Shown piece after piece: positions 1 to 9,231 of a stretch of DNA of 64,000 nucleotides. Made by a program: the position numbers and the translations under genes. Positions within the stretch are counted from its first letter, which is position 1, and each line of letters opens with the position of its first letter. The notes under the pieces were generated by a model, which made no database searches, was not told the DNA's origin, and was given only the letters and a program-made list of their open reading frames with translations. Origin of the DNA: Sphingobacterium bovistauri (GTDB taxonomy: Bacteria > Bacteroidota > Bacteroidia > Sphingobacteriales > Sphingobacteriaceae); the NCBI RefSeq assembly GCF_020295405.1, contig NZ_JADEYP010000025.1, positions 1 through 64,000 on the forward strand, given 5' to 3'.

Positions 1-102
1 CTTTTGGAACAATGATATCGTACAATCCTGAATAGGAACTGAAATGTATTTTTTGTTGGGTAGAAAGCATCCTGATGTCCGTTAAAACCTACTTTAAGAT
101 AC

Positions 103-145
103 GAAAAAAGGAGCAGAAAACTGTTGTTTTCCACTCCTTTTTTTA
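103..145 (-). terminator. Rho-independent terminator after pfkA
   Basis: A hairpin with arms AAGGAG / CTCCTT extended by AAAAC / GTTTT pairing is flanked by A- and T-runs on both sides. It lies downstream of pfkA on the minus strand. Because both flanks are homopolymeric it could also stop a gene entering from the left edge. Bases 1-100 hold no complete gene that I can recognise. Confidence 0.7.
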
Positions 146-204
146 GCCCAATCTAAAAGGGGACTTTTTCAGTGCCCTCGAATATTCTAAAGGCATTTTT
201 TATT

Positions 205-1179
205 TTACAGGGATAGTATCTCTACTATTCGAGTTAGGTTTGTGTTTATCTTATCTATATGTTTGATTGCTTTACTGAATGGGGTGAAAGAAACTTCTCC
301 ACAAATAAGACCTGCCATTTCGCCTCGACGACCTGCTATCAGACCCTCTACAGCAGCTACGCCTAATCTACTAGCCAATACGCGGTCCATACATGATGGT
401 TTGCCTCCGCGTTGGATATGACCTAAGATAGAAACACGGACATCGTAATTAGGGAAATTTTCCTTAATTCTATCAGCCACGACCAATCCACCCTCTTCGT
501 CACCTTCGGCTACGATTATAATACGTGATGATTTATTTTTACGCGTGCTATCTAGTCGTTTCATTATCGCATTGTAATCCACCTCCAATTCAGGGATTAA
601 AACTGCTTCAGCTCCTGTGCTAATACCAGAGCGCAATGCAATAAGTCCTGAATCTCGACCCATTACTTCAATAACAAACAATCTATCGTGTGATTCTGCA
701 GTATCACGAATTTTGTCAACAGCATCAACAACTGTATTGATTGCTGTATCATATCCGATTGTAAAATCTGTACCAGCAAGGTCGTTGTCTATTGTTCCAG
801 GCATACCAATAATAGGAATATCAAATTCTTCTATGAATTTTGAAGCTCCTGTAAAAGTCCCATCACCTCCAATTGCGACTAAAGCATCAATGCCTAACTT
901 TTTTATATTTTCATAAGCCTGTTTGCGGCCTTCGTATGTTCTAAATTCGTCACTTCTTGCTGTTTTCAATATTGTTCCACCACGTTGAATAATATTTGCA
1001 ACAGACTTGGCGTCCATCGGGATAATTTCTCCTTTTACAAGGCCGTCATATCCTCTTTTTACACCATACATATTTAGTCCATGATATATACCTGCACGAA
1101 CTACTGCACGTATTCCTGCATTCATGCCTGGTGCATCTCCACCTGATGTTAAAACTGCAATATTTTTAATTTCACCCAT
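205..1179 (-). CDS. pfkA: ATP-dependent 6-phosphofructokinase
   Basis: Phosphorylates fructose 6-phosphate to fructose 1,6-bisphosphate, the committed step of glycolysis, in the cytoplasm. The 324-residue product has the usual length of a bacterial PfkA. Visible motifs are the N-terminal TSGGDAPGMNAGIRA nucleotide loop (11-25), GGDGT (104-108), the catalytic GTIDND loop (128-133) and MGRDSG near 174. The glycine of GGDGT, rather than the aspartate of pyrophosphate-dependent enzymes, fits use of ATP. It is transcribed leftwards, probably alone, and ends at the hairpin near position 120. Confidence 0.97.
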   Translation of the reverse strand: MGEIKNIAVLTSGGDAPGMNAGIRAVVRAGIYHGLNMYGVKRGYDGLVKGEIIPMDAKSVANIIQRGGTILKTARSDEFRTYEGRKQAYENIKKLGIDALVAIGGDGTFTGASKFIEEFDIPIIGMPGTIDNDLAGTDFTIGYDTAINTVVDAVDKIRDTAESHDRLFVIEVMGRDSGLIALRSGISTGAEAVLIPELEVDYNAIMKRLDSTRKNKSSRIIIVAEGDEEGGLVVADRIKENFPNYDVRVSILGHIQRGGKPSCMDRVLASRLGVAAVEGLIAGRRGEMAGLICGEVSFTPFSKAIKHIDKINTNLTRIVEILSL

Positions 1180-1237
1180 AGTTTTACAAATATATCAATA
1201 TCAGACTTATTTTTTTGTTAAATTAATATTAATTGCT

Positions 1238-2968
1238 TTAATGTTTTGCTTTAAATTTTTCTAATCCAGACTTCAAGAAATCAGCATACTTATCTACATT
1301 GTAGACAGCACCACTTGTTGGAACTAATAATTCTCCATTCGTGTCTAGCAGTGCATATAATGGTTGAGAATTGCTCTCGAATCTTGTGATTTGAAAATCA
1401 GCATTGCGCTTACTTACTGTATTGATTTTTTTGCCCGTTTTTTCTGAAACATAATGCTCGCTCTCTGGCAATTCTAACACCTTATCATCTACATATAATT
1501 CTACCAAGATGAAGTCATTGTTGATCATGTCACGTACTTTTGGTATACTCCAAACCTCTGCTTCCATCTTACGACAGTTCACACAGTTCCAACCAGTAAA
1601 ATCAACCAACAATGGTTTATTTTGTTCTTTGGCAGCAGCCAAAGCCTCCTCGTAATCATAATAAGGATCTAACCCTTTGATCGTCGCTTTGCTATGGAAA
1701 TATGTGTAATGTTTGCGTTTAGCAGCATCTGTACCAGCTGCATTCGGAGCATGTGACACACCCGATGCCAAGTCAAAATCTTGCGTACCTACTGGTGGCA
1801 AAAATGCGGAAATAGCTTTCAATGGAGCGCCCCACATTCCTGGAATCATATAGACTACAAACGTGAATACCATAATAGCAAACATCGTACGTGGAACAGA
1901 TAAAAACTCTAAACTACTGTCGTGTGAGAATTTTATTTTACCAATTAAGTACAGACCTAATAAGCCAAAAATTACAATCCATAACGCTAAGTATACCTCT
2001 CTATCCAATAAGTTCCAGTTGTATGCCAAATCTACATTTGATAAGAATTTCAAGGCTAAAGCTAATTCTAAGAAACCTAAAACAACTTTTATGCTATTCA
2101 ACCAACCGCCAGATTTAGGTAAGGATTTTAACATGGAAGGGAACATGGCAAACAACACGAAAGGTACAGCTAATGCTAATGAAAAGCCTAACATACCGAT
2201 CGCAGGACCTAAACGCTCACCACGTGTAGCAGCCTCTACCAGCAAAGTGCCAATAATTGGACCTGTACAAGAGAATGAAACTACAGCAAGACTTGCAGAC
2301 ATGAAGAACAGTCCAACAAGACCACTTTTATCAGAGTTTGAATCAATTTTATTTACAAAAGAACTAGGTAATGTAATTTCAAATGCACCTAAGAATGATG
2401 TCGCAAAGACAACCAATAATAGGAAGAAGAAGAAGTTAAAAATACCATTTGTCGACAGTTCATTTAATGCTTCTGGACCAAAAGCTATGGTAATAAGCAT
2501 ACCCAAGGCCACGTAGATAACAATAATAAACAACCCATACATAAAGGCCTGCGAAATAGCCTTGGAACGAGAACCTGCTTTTTTGGTAAAGAAACTCACT
2601 GTCAGCGGTACCATTGGGAAGATACAAGGCATGAAAAATGCTGCGAAACCACCCAACAAACCTGCTATAAAAATTCCCCACAACGAAGCATCTTCTTTTT
2701 GTGTTTCACTTGAAGTAGAGATACCAGCATTCTGCAAAGAATCAACCGGAGATGTAGCAGCTGATAGTTGACTAGAATCTTGTCCATCAGTAAACTCGAC
2801 ATCGCCAAAGTCGACAACAGCCGAGCTATCTACACTTGCCTCCTCCGATGATGTGCCATCAGAAAATTCAACGTCATCTAAATTAATTATGGTATCCTGA
2901 GCAAAAGATATACTATTGAAAAGGCCTAAATTCAATAGTAGTAAAATAGAAAACAAGTAGGCTTTCAT
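1238..2968 (-). CDS. dsbD: DsbD-type transmembrane reductase with thioredoxin domain
   Basis: Passes electrons across the inner membrane from cytoplasmic thioredoxin to periplasmic thiol proteins. The 576-residue product has a signal peptide, then an acidic Ser/Asp-rich linker (about 25-90) with two near-identical DVEF(S/T)DG units. An eight-helix DsbD-beta core follows, with its conserved cysteines in MPCIFP (near 113) and FSCTGP (near 234). A C-terminal thioredoxin-like gamma domain carries the CxxC motif CVNC near 463. The N-terminal alpha domain of classical DsbD is absent and is encoded by the upstream gene. The function is well supported; the acidic linker is unusual. Confidence 0.92.
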   Translation of the reverse strand: MKAYLFSILLLLNLGLFNSISFAQDTIINLDDVEFSDGTSSEEASVDSSAVVDFGDVEFTDGQDSSQLSAATSPVDSLQNAGISTSSETQKEDASLWGIFIAGLLGGFAAFFMPCIFPMVPLTVSFFTKKAGSRSKAISQAFMYGLFIIVIYVALGMLITIAFGPEALNELSTNGIFNFFFFLLLVVFATSFLGAFEITLPSSFVNKIDSNSDKSGLVGLFFMSASLAVVSFSCTGPIIGTLLVEAATRGERLGPAIGMLGFSLALAVPFVLFAMFPSMLKSLPKSGGWLNSIKVVLGFLELALALKFLSNVDLAYNWNLLDREVYLALWIVIFGLLGLYLIGKIKFSHDSSLEFLSVPRTMFAIMVFTFVVYMIPGMWGAPLKAISAFLPPVGTQDFDLASGVSHAPNAAGTDAAKRKHYTYFHSKATIKGLDPYYDYEEALAAAKEQNKPLLVDFTGWNCVNCRKMEAEVWSIPKVRDMINNDFILVELYVDDKVLELPESEHYVSEKTGKKINTVSKRNADFQITRFESNSQPLYALLDTNGELLVPTSGAVYNVDKYADFLKSGLEKFKAKH

Positions 2969-3004
2969 TACGAATGAGTATTTTGATAATTTGTAAAAAT
3001 AAAA

Positions 3005-3030
3005 AAAAGGCAGTTAACAACTGCCTTTTA
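3005..3030 (-). terminator. Terminator between the two DsbD genes
   Basis: A perfect hairpin AAGGCAGTT-AAC-AACTGCCTT has an A-tract on the left that is a U-tract in minus-strand RNA. It follows the DsbD-alpha gene and precedes dsbD, so read-through may be partial and could set the ratio of the two products. Confidence 0.75.
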
Positions 3031-3050
3031 TATGTCTTATGAATTAAATT

Positions 3051-3503
3051 TTACTTTATTGCTACAGTGAAATTGTATTCATCTGGAGGTAAACATTGGT
3101 TTTTGTCACATGCCATGTATTCTACAGTCCCAGATACAGAAGCTTGTTTACCAGTTAATTTAACTTTTTGTTGGAAAACAACTTCGTTTGTGAAATAAGG
3201 AACATTCATTTTAAATACTTCTTCGTACTTCGATTTTGGTTTTACATTTTCTACAGGTTTGCCGTTTAATGTAAAGCCCTTGTTATTCTCAAATTTGAAA
3301 GTTGTTGAAACTGGTCCTCCATCTGCTACGTTTTGACCGTAAATATGCCAACCGCTTTGGATTGTAGCTTTAATTAATACTACAGCTTCTTTACTATTTA
3401 GTTTTTTAGAAGCTACCTGCCATTTTACAGGAGATTGGATCTGAGCAAAAGCTGCAGAAATTGTCATTAAAACAGCTGCAAATAATAAACTTAATTTTTT
3501 CAT
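3051..3503 (-). CDS. Stand-alone DsbD-alpha (N-terminal) domain protein
   Basis: Predicted periplasmic thiol-disulfide carrier matching the DsbD N-terminal domain. I chose the start at MKKLSLLFAAV because it gives a clean signal peptide ending in AFAQ; an upstream ATG would add five residues. The mature part is an Ig-like beta domain with CDKNQC near residue 130, which corresponds to the C-x5-C redox pair of DsbD-alpha. It lies directly upstream of the membrane DsbD gene on the same strand, with a terminator hairpin between. The two proteins together rebuild a three-domain DsbD. Confidence 0.85.
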   Translation of the reverse strand: MKKLSLLFAAVLMTISAAFAQIQSPVKWQVASKKLNSKEAVVLIKATIQSGWHIYGQNVADGGPVSTTFKFENNKGFTLNGKPVENVKPKSKYEEVFKMNVPYFTNEVVFQQKVKLTGKQASVSGTVEYMACDKNQCLPPDEYNFTVAIK

Positions 3504-3613
3504 ATAATTTATGTTCAAATTTCTTTAAAATATACCTTTAAGACTATTTGCTTTCCTAAAAGTTTAATGCGAATTTACATATTTATTAAATGATAAGACA
3601 AGTAATTTGTTTG

Positions 3614-4384
3614 TTATAATATATAAGTTATACCTTTTAAATCGACTTTATGCAGCTTATTTTTGATTTCAATTTGTAGTAATCCATCGCTTTCTACTTT
3701 GATTATTTTTCCTTTTACAATATTTCCTTCATAATTGTAAGAATGCAATTCGTGTTTTCTGAATAATTTTTGGTTATACAGATTTAGAAGTGCTGCGTTG
3801 TTTTCTTTAGAAAGTACGGTGTAATGCTTAATTTTTTCTTGAATTAAATGTGCTAGTTGTAGTATTTTAACGACCAGCAATTCGTTTTCAAGTATTAGAG
3901 ATGTGGTTTTTTGATCAATTTCTGCAGGGAAATCATATTGATAAACATTGATACCTATACCTACTATACTATGCTTGATATAGCTTCCACTAATTTTGTT
4001 TTCAATGAGTATTCCAGCTATTTTTTTATTGTTAATTAGAATGTCATTAGGCCATTTAATAGCAACATCCTGTTTGACAAAGGTCTTTAAAGTGTCATAA
4101 ACGGCTAAGCTAGCTATTAATGTAAGGGAAAATTGGTTTGAAATATCTAACTTTTCAGGAGAAATCAAGAAACTAGCAGTGAGATTTTGATTTGCTGCAC
4201 TTTTCCATTGATTTCCTCGTTGACCTTTGCCTGCTGTCTGATTTTTTGTCATTATGACAGTGTGCGGATCAAGTGGCTTGACTTTTGACAATAGTTCTTT
4301 TAGATAATCATTTGTTGAGGGTAATTCTTCAAAAACAATTATGTTATTAGGGGTAGAATCTTCAAAAAATGTGTTATTTTGCAA
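3614..4384 (-). CDS. birA: Biotin--[acetyl-CoA-carboxylase] ligase
   Basis: Activates biotin as biotinyl-AMP and transfers it to the carrier-protein lysine of acetyl-CoA carboxylase. The 256-residue product contains the adenylate-binding loop GKGQRGNQW (near 70) and the KWPNDILINNKKIAGILIE core (near 105-125). There is no N-terminal helix-turn-helix, so this is a monofunctional ligase and not a repressor of biotin genes. It is divergently transcribed from rsfS with a short shared promoter region. Confidence 0.93.
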   Translation of the reverse strand: MQNNTFFEDSTPNNIIVFEELPSTNDYLKELLSKVKPLDPHTVIMTKNQTAGKGQRGNQWKSAANQNLTASFLISPEKLDISNQFSLTLIASLAVYDTLKTFVKQDVAIKWPNDILINNKKIAGILIENKISGSYIKHSIVGIGINVYQYDFPAEIDQKTTSLILENELLVVKILQLAHLIQEKIKHYTVLSKENNAALLNLYNQKLFRKHELHSYNYEGNIVKGKIIKVESDGLLQIEIKNKLHKVDLKGITYIL

Positions 4385-4428
4385 GTGGTAATGATTTTAA
4401 ATACATAGTAAAACTATAATATTTCTTA

Positions 4429-4803
4429 ATGAGTAAAAAGAAAAATTCAGAATTGTCTAACAAATTGGCAGATATAGTGGTGTACGGGATGCAAGAAAAA
4501 AAGGCTAGTGAAATAGTGAAAATGGATATGCGCGATGTAAATGCTACTCTTTCTGATTATTTCGTTGTGTGTAATGCAGATAGTAATGTACAGGTAAATG
4601 CAATTGCTAAGAGCGTAGAAGATGAGGTTTCCAAAGCATTTGGTTATGACGTGTGGCATAAAGAAGGTCAGGGGAATGGAGAGTGGATATTGTTGGATTT
4701 TGTAGATGTTGTAGTGCATGTTTTTAAAACAGAGGCACGTGATCGTTATAGATTGGAAGATTTGTGGGGTGATGCGAAGGTAGAAAGTTTTAAGAGTGCA
4801 TAA
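4429..4803 (+). CDS. rsfS: Ribosomal silencing factor RsfS
   Basis: Binds ribosomal protein uL14 on the large subunit and blocks joining of the subunits when nutrients are scarce. At 124 residues it has the normal length. Typical features are the DYFVVCNADSNVQVNAIA segment, WHKEGQGNGEWILLDF and the C-terminal RYRLEDLWGDA. It lies 34 bp upstream of ftsH on the same strand, the usual order in Bacteroidota, and the two are probably co-transcribed. Confidence 0.94.
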   Translation: MSKKKNSELSNKLADIVVYGMQEKKASEIVKMDMRDVNATLSDYFVVCNADSNVQVNAIAKSVEDEVSKAFGYDVWHKEGQGNGEWILLDFVDVVVHVFKTEARDRYRLEDLWGDAKVESFKSA

Positions 4804-4837
4804 TATTAAATTTTAGAATAGATACGTTAGATATATA

Positions 4838-6916
4838 ATGAAAAAAATACCGAGTAAGAAGATAACACCTACTCCGCCAAAATTCAATATGATATGGCTT
4901 TATATTGCAATTATAGCGGGTTTCCTTGCGTTGAATTATTTGTACACTTCAAATACAACAAAGGATATTACCTATGAAAAATTCGAAAAGGAACTGTTGC
5001 TAACTGGCGATGTTCAAAAGATAGTAGCATTAAAAAACGGAAGCATTTATGAAGTTGAGGTTTATATTAAGCCAGAAAAACTTAAAGATGATCCCAAATA
5101 TAAAGATTTTGCCCCAGCTGATAATAAGATTGCATTTGGTGCTCAATCACAAGGTCCTCAATATGTATTCACGGAGGGTTCTGCAGATATATTAAGTCAG
5201 AAATTGAGTGAGTCTCAGAAATTATTACCAGAAGGTACACCAAAAATTTCAATTCAGTGGGGTGAGAAAACGAATCCTTGGGGTAGTATAATTTCATTCA
5301 TTTTGCCATTAGTGATTATTATCGCTATTTGGATGTTCTTGATGCGTCGCATGGGCGGTGGTGGAGCTGGTGGTGGAGGCCAAATATTTAATATTGGTAA
5401 ATCTAAAGCTCAATTATTTGATAAAGAGTCTCAAATTAATATCACATTCAATGATGTAGCAGGACTTGAAGAAGCTAAGACTGAAGTGATGGAGATTGTG
5501 GATTTTCTTAAAAATCCTAAAAAATACACTGATTTAGGAGGTAAAATTCCGAAAGGTGCATTGCTAGTAGGCCCTCCGGGAACAGGTAAAACGTTGTTGG
5601 CTAAAGCAGTTGCTGGTGAAGCTCAGGTTCCATTCTTCTCTTTATCAGGGTCTGATTTCGTAGAGATGTTCGTTGGAGTAGGTGCATCTCGTGTACGTGA
5701 TTTATTCAAGCAAGCAAAGGAAAAGGCACCATGTATTATTTTTATTGATGAGATTGACGCTATTGGACGTGCTCGTGGTAAAAACTCTATGATGGGTGGT
5801 AATGATGAGCGTGAAAATACATTAAATCAATTGTTGGTTGAGATGGATGGTTTCGGTACCAATTTAGGTGTAATTATCTTAGCCGCTACAAATCGTCTTG
5901 ATGTATTGGATCAAGCTTTATTACGTCCTGGTCGTTTTGATAGACAAATATCAATTGACAAACCAGATTTGATTGGTCGTGAACATATTTTTAATGTGCA
6001 TTTGAAGCCTCTTAAACTGGCTGAGGAGGTTGATGCTAAGAAGTTGTCTGCTCAAACTCCTGGCTTTGCGGGTGCTGAGATTGCTAATGTTTGTAACGAA
6101 GCAGCTTTGATAGCAGCTCGTAAGGGTAAGTCAGCAATAGAAATGCAAGATTTTCAAGATGCAATTGATAGAGTAATTGGTGGTCTTGAGAAGAAAAATA
6201 AAATTATCTCTCCGGAAGAGAAAAAAATCGTTGCTTATCACGAAGCAGGACATGCTATCGCAGGTTGGTACTTAGAGCATGCAGATCCATTGGTGAAAGT
6301 ATCAATAGTTCCACGTGGTGTAGCGGCTTTGGGTTATGCTCAATATTTGCCAAAAGAACAATTTTTATACACTACTGAACAGCTTATAGACAGCATGTGT
6401 ATGACGATGGGAGGGCGTGTAGCCGAAGATATTACGTTTGGACGTATCAGTACTGGTGCGCAAAATGATTTAGAGCGTATCACTAAGTTGGCTTATGCAA
6501 TGACTGCTGTTTACGGTATGAACGATAAAGTAGGTAATGTTTCTTTCAATGATAGTACAGGTGAGTCACAATTCCAAAAGCCTTATTCTGATCAGACGGC
6601 TCAACTTATTGATGAAGAAGTTCGAGTGTTAATCACTGCTGTATATGACCGAACAAAGCAATTGTTGTTAGATAATCAAGATGGGTTAATCAAGATAGCT
6701 GAAAAATTATTGGAGAAAGAAATTTTATTCCAAGCTGATTTAGAAGAAATTCTTGGTAAACGACCTTTTTCAAACAGAACAACATACGATGAGTTCGTGA
6801 ATGGTGGTGCTGACGGTGGAGGTGTTCCACAGACAGAATTGCCGCTACCTCCTTTACCAGAGCAAACAGCTCAACCAGAGGTAGGGTCATCTCAATTGAA
6901 TGAAGAAGAAAAATAA
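4838..6916 (+). CDS. ftsH: ATP-dependent zinc metalloprotease FtsH
   Basis: Membrane-anchored AAA+ protease that degrades misfolded membrane and regulatory proteins. The 692-residue chain has a first membrane helix near residues 18-36, a periplasmic region, and a second helix near 150-168 followed by a glycine-rich linker. The AAA module carries Walker A GPPGTGKT and Walker [11 protein letters not shown]. The M41 protease domain has the zinc site HEAGH near 467. The C-terminal tail is Pro/Gln/Glu-rich. A terminator hairpin follows immediately. Confidence 0.97.
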   Translation: MKKIPSKKITPTPPKFNMIWLYIAIIAGFLALNYLYTSNTTKDITYEKFEKELLLTGDVQKIVALKNGSIYEVEVYIKPEKLKDDPKYKDFAPADNKIAFGAQSQGPQYVFTEGSADILSQKLSESQKLLPEGTPKISIQWGEKTNPWGSIISFILPLVIIIAIWMFLMRRMGGGGAGGGGQIFNIGKSKAQLFDKESQINITFNDVAGLEEAKTEVMEIVDFLKNPKKYTDLGGKIPKGALLVGPPGTGKTLLAKAVAGEAQVPFFSLSGSDFVEMFVGVGASRVRDLFKQAKEKAPCIIFIDEIDAIGRARGKNSMMGGNDERENTLNQLLVEMDGFGTNLGVIILAATNRLDVLDQALLRPGRFDRQISIDKPDLIGREHIFNVHLKPLKLAEEVDAKKLSAQTPGFAGAEIANVCNEAALIAARKGKSAIEMQDFQDAIDRVIGGLEKKNKIISPEEKKIVAYHEAGHAIAGWYLEHADPLVKVSIVPRGVAALGYAQYLPKEQFLYTTEQLIDSMCMTMGGRVAEDITFGRISTGAQNDLERITKLAYAMTAVYGMNDKVGNVSFNDSTGESQFQKPYSDQTAQLIDEEVRVLITAVYDRTKQLLLDNQDGLIKIAEKLLEKEILFQADLEEILGKRPFSNRTTYDEFVNGGADGGGVPQTELPLPPLPEQTAQPEVGSSQLNEEEK

Positions 6917-6921
6917 TAAAT

Positions 6922-6951
6922 AAGGTGTACCTTTTTGTACACCTGTTTTGT
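6922..6951 (+). terminator. Terminator after ftsH
   Basis: A perfect stem AGGTGTAC / GTACACCT with a 6-nt loop is followed by GTTTTGTTTTT. It separates ftsH from the LUD gene. An ATG at 6935 lies inside this hairpin and is therefore unlikely to be the start of the next gene. Confidence 0.75.
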
Positions 6952-6958
6952 TTTTACA

Positions 6959-7606
6959 ATGAATACTCGAAATACAACACCTAAAGAAAGAATGCTGAAA
7001 AGCATAAGGCAAGCTTTATTACAGAAGCGAGATAATCCCAATCCAGATTTTGAAGATTCAAAATTGTACAAGGATGAAGAGGAGGGATTGGATGTTACTT
7101 TCGCTAGAGAATTTACTAATGTATCTGGTAAATTTATTTATTGTGATGGAGAAATCGCTGTAATAGAAAATCTCATAGCTCTTGTAGAAGAGTTGGGTGT
7201 GAAAAAAATACATGCTTGGGAGCCAGAGGTTCAAGAGATTTTAAAGACTTACGGTTTCCCATTTTATAGTACCGAAAAGGATTTTGAAGTAGCAGAAATT
7301 GGAATTACAGCTTGTGAAGTCTTAGTCGCTCGTAATGGAAGTATTATGATTTCAAATGCTAATCCTGGTGGTCGTCGCTTGAGTATTTATCCTCCTATAC
7401 ATATCGTGTTTGCAAAAGCATCACAGTTAGTCATGGATATTCGTCATGGTATGTCTATTATCAAAGAAAAATATGGTAATAACTTACCCTCTATGATTAC
7501 GACTATTACAGGGCCTAGTCGCACTGCTGATATTGAGAAAATGTTGGTATTAGGAGCGCATGGACCTAAAGATTTGTTTGTATTCTTAATCGAAGACCGA
7601 TTCTAA
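6959..7606 (+). CDS. LUD (LutC/YkgG-like) domain protein
   Basis: Member of the LUD family, which includes LutC of lactate-utilisation complexes. I start it at MNTRNTTPKER (6959) because the longer frame begins in the ftsH terminator. Family features are the N-terminal KSIRQALLQKR helix and the C-terminal ITGPSRTADIEKMLVLGAHGP segment, which is diagnostic of LUD proteins. No LutA or LutB partner is adjacent, so a role in lactate oxidation cannot be inferred. In Bacteroidota this gene commonly follows ftsH. Confidence 0.85.
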   Translation: MNTRNTTPKERMLKSIRQALLQKRDNPNPDFEDSKLYKDEEEGLDVTFAREFTNVSGKFIYCDGEIAVIENLIALVEELGVKKIHAWEPEVQEILKTYGFPFYSTEKDFEVAEIGITACEVLVARNGSIMISNANPGGRRLSIYPPIHIVFAKASQLVMDIRHGMSIIKEKYGNNLPSMITTITGPSRTADIEKMLVLGAHGPKDLFVFLIEDRF

Positions 7607-7611
7607 TAATT

Positions 7612-8241
7612 ATGATTCAAGATTATATTTTAAATACTCCTGTAGCGAGTTTTATATTTGCTATTACCGTAGCTTCTAGTATTTATGCATTCTCAAATCC
7701 CGATATATTGGGGAGAATGATGCTTCACCCTTACAGTATTCACCGTGATAAGAGTAAAATTACTACAATTTTCACTAGTGGACTAGTACATGCGGATTGG
7801 GGGCATTTACTGTTTAATATGATTACATTTTACTTTTTTGGTTTTTCATTAGAAAAGTATTTTGTGGCAGCAAATGGAGAGGTCGGCCATTTGTATTTTG
7901 CTTTATTATATGTTGCAAGTTTGGTTTTAAGTGATATTCCTACGATCGTACAGCAGAAAAATAACTCAGGCTATTTTAGTTTAGGCGCTTCGGGTGCCAT
8001 ATCAGCTGTTTTATTCGGGTTTATTTTGTTTGAACCAAAGGCTATGCTTGGTATATTCTTGATTATACCTATGCCAGCTTACTTATTTGCTGTTCTATAT
8101 ATTGGTTATTGTATTTGGGCTTCCAAAAACTCTAATGATAGAATAAATCATGACGCCCATTTATTTGGTGCATTGGCTGGTTTGCTAATTACAATATTGA
8201 TTCATCCGTGGATAATTAGGCACTTTATAGATCAGTTTTAG
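7612..8241 (+). CDS. Rhomboid-family intramembrane serine protease
   Basis: Predicted polytopic membrane protease of the rhomboid family, 209 residues with about six helices. The catalytic serine is visible in LGASGAISA (GxSG motif) near residue 125. The histidine partner is in HDAHLFGAL near 184. The HADWGHLLFNM segment matches the conserved region near helix 2. It starts 5 bp after the LUD gene and is probably co-transcribed with it. The substrate is unknown. Confidence 0.9.
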   Translation: MIQDYILNTPVASFIFAITVASSIYAFSNPDILGRMMLHPYSIHRDKSKITTIFTSGLVHADWGHLLFNMITFYFFGFSLEKYFVAANGEVGHLYFALLYVASLVLSDIPTIVQQKNNSGYFSLGASGAISAVLFGFILFEPKAMLGIFLIIPMPAYLFAVLYIGYCIWASKNSNDRINHDAHLFGALAGLLITILIHPWIIRHFIDQF

Positions 8242-8245
8242 TCAG

Positions 8246-8732
8246 TTAGCCAGCCCAACTTTCTCGGTCGAGACTTCTGAATTGTATAGCTTCTGCTAAA
8301 TGTTGGTTTTCAATTTCTGAAGAATTCTCCATGTCTGCTATGGTACGCGCTACTTTTAAAATTCTGTCATAAGCTCGAGCTGAAAGATTTAATCTTTCCA
8401 TCGCTACTTTTAGTAATTGTTTGCCTGTTTCCGAAATTAAACAAATATCACGAACTGATTTAGAGCTCATTTGCGCATTACAATGTACATTTTGATTTTT
8501 TTCAAAGCGTATTGCTTGCATATTTCGAGCTTTAATTACCCGTTGTCGTATATCTCTACTGTGTTCACTTTTGCGTGATGATGATAGCTCACTAAACTCA
8601 ATAGGAGTCACTTCTACATGAAGATCTATTCTATCTAACAAAGGGCATGAAATTTTACTCAAATACCGCTGTACTAATGCAGTTCCGCAAATACACTCCT
8701 TATCTGGGTGATTGTAATATCCACATGGACAT
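8246..8732 (-). pseudogene. comM: comM (yifB) 3' fragment
   Basis: This is the C-terminal third of a Mg-chelatase-like AAA+ protein of the ComM/YifB family, a helicase that promotes branch migration during natural transformation. The frame includes CPCGYYNHPDKEC, QRYLSKISCPLLDRIDLHVEV with the sensor arginine, and the C-terminal RAYDRILKVARTIADME domain. Similarity runs upstream of the first in-frame ATG (8662) to about 8732, where it stops abruptly. The other part of the gene lies at 15385-16231, in the same orientation, across the insertion. Confidence 0.92.
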
Positions 8733-9231
8733 TCCTGCGTTGCCTTGTTTACGTTTTGAACAACAAATCAGTAAACCTCTACTAATAAATGTGCCAGTAA
8801 ATCCACAGACTCTTGGTGAACATATCAGGAAGAGGAGAATCGAGCTAAGGCTGCTTCAAAAGGATTTAGCAGCAATATTTAATGTTAGTGAGGACAGCAT
8901 TACATATTGGGAAAACAACAGAAGCGAACCCCAAATTCAATATTATCCACCTATTTTCGGGTTCTTAGGATATTGTCCGTTTGAACTGGATACATCTACG
9001 CCTGCTGGCAAGATCAAAACTTATAGATATTTGAATGGGCTTAGTCAAAAACATTTTGCAATGATAATAGGTGTTGATCCTGATACAGTTGGTCGTTGGG
9101 AGGCAGGAAAAGGCCCCTTTTCCAAAAAGAAATTGGAGCTACTATTAAATTTGACAACCGCTGCTTCTGCTTCGTCGTATTCTACGAGGAATGGGGTGCT
9201 CTCGTCTCTTATAAAAAGATGTGGATCATAG
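8725..9231 (+). CDS. XRE-family helix-turn-helix regulator, two HTH units
   Basis: Putative DNA-binding regulator of about 168 residues. The first HTH is near LGEHIRKRRIELRLLQKDLA and includes SEDSITYWENNRSEPQ. A second, similar unit is in GLSQKHFAMIIGVDPDTVGRWEAGK. Proteins of this two-unit type are common in Bacteroidota accessory regions. I chose ATG 8725; an in-frame ATG at 8647 would lie inside comM sequence. Even ATG 8725 sits in DNA that still matches comM antisense. The last ~30 codons overlap the convergent VirE-like pseudogene and may not be native. Confidence 0.75.
   Translation: MDIPALPCLRFEQQISKPLLINVPVNPQTLGEHIRKRRIELRLLQKDLAAIFNVSEDSITYWENNRSEPQIQYYPPIFGFLGYCPFELDTSTPAGKIKTYRYLNGLSQKHFAMIIGVDPDTVGRWEAGKGPFSKKKLELLLNLTTAASASSYSTRNGVLSSLIKRCGS

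Noticed and set aside
1863..2516. 217-codon plus-strand ORF opposite dsbD
   Set aside because: It is the antisense shadow of the well-supported dsbD gene and shows no domain.
6935..6958. Start of the LUD gene at 6935
   Set aside because: This ATG lies in the ftsH terminator hairpin; ATG 6959 gives the family N-terminus.
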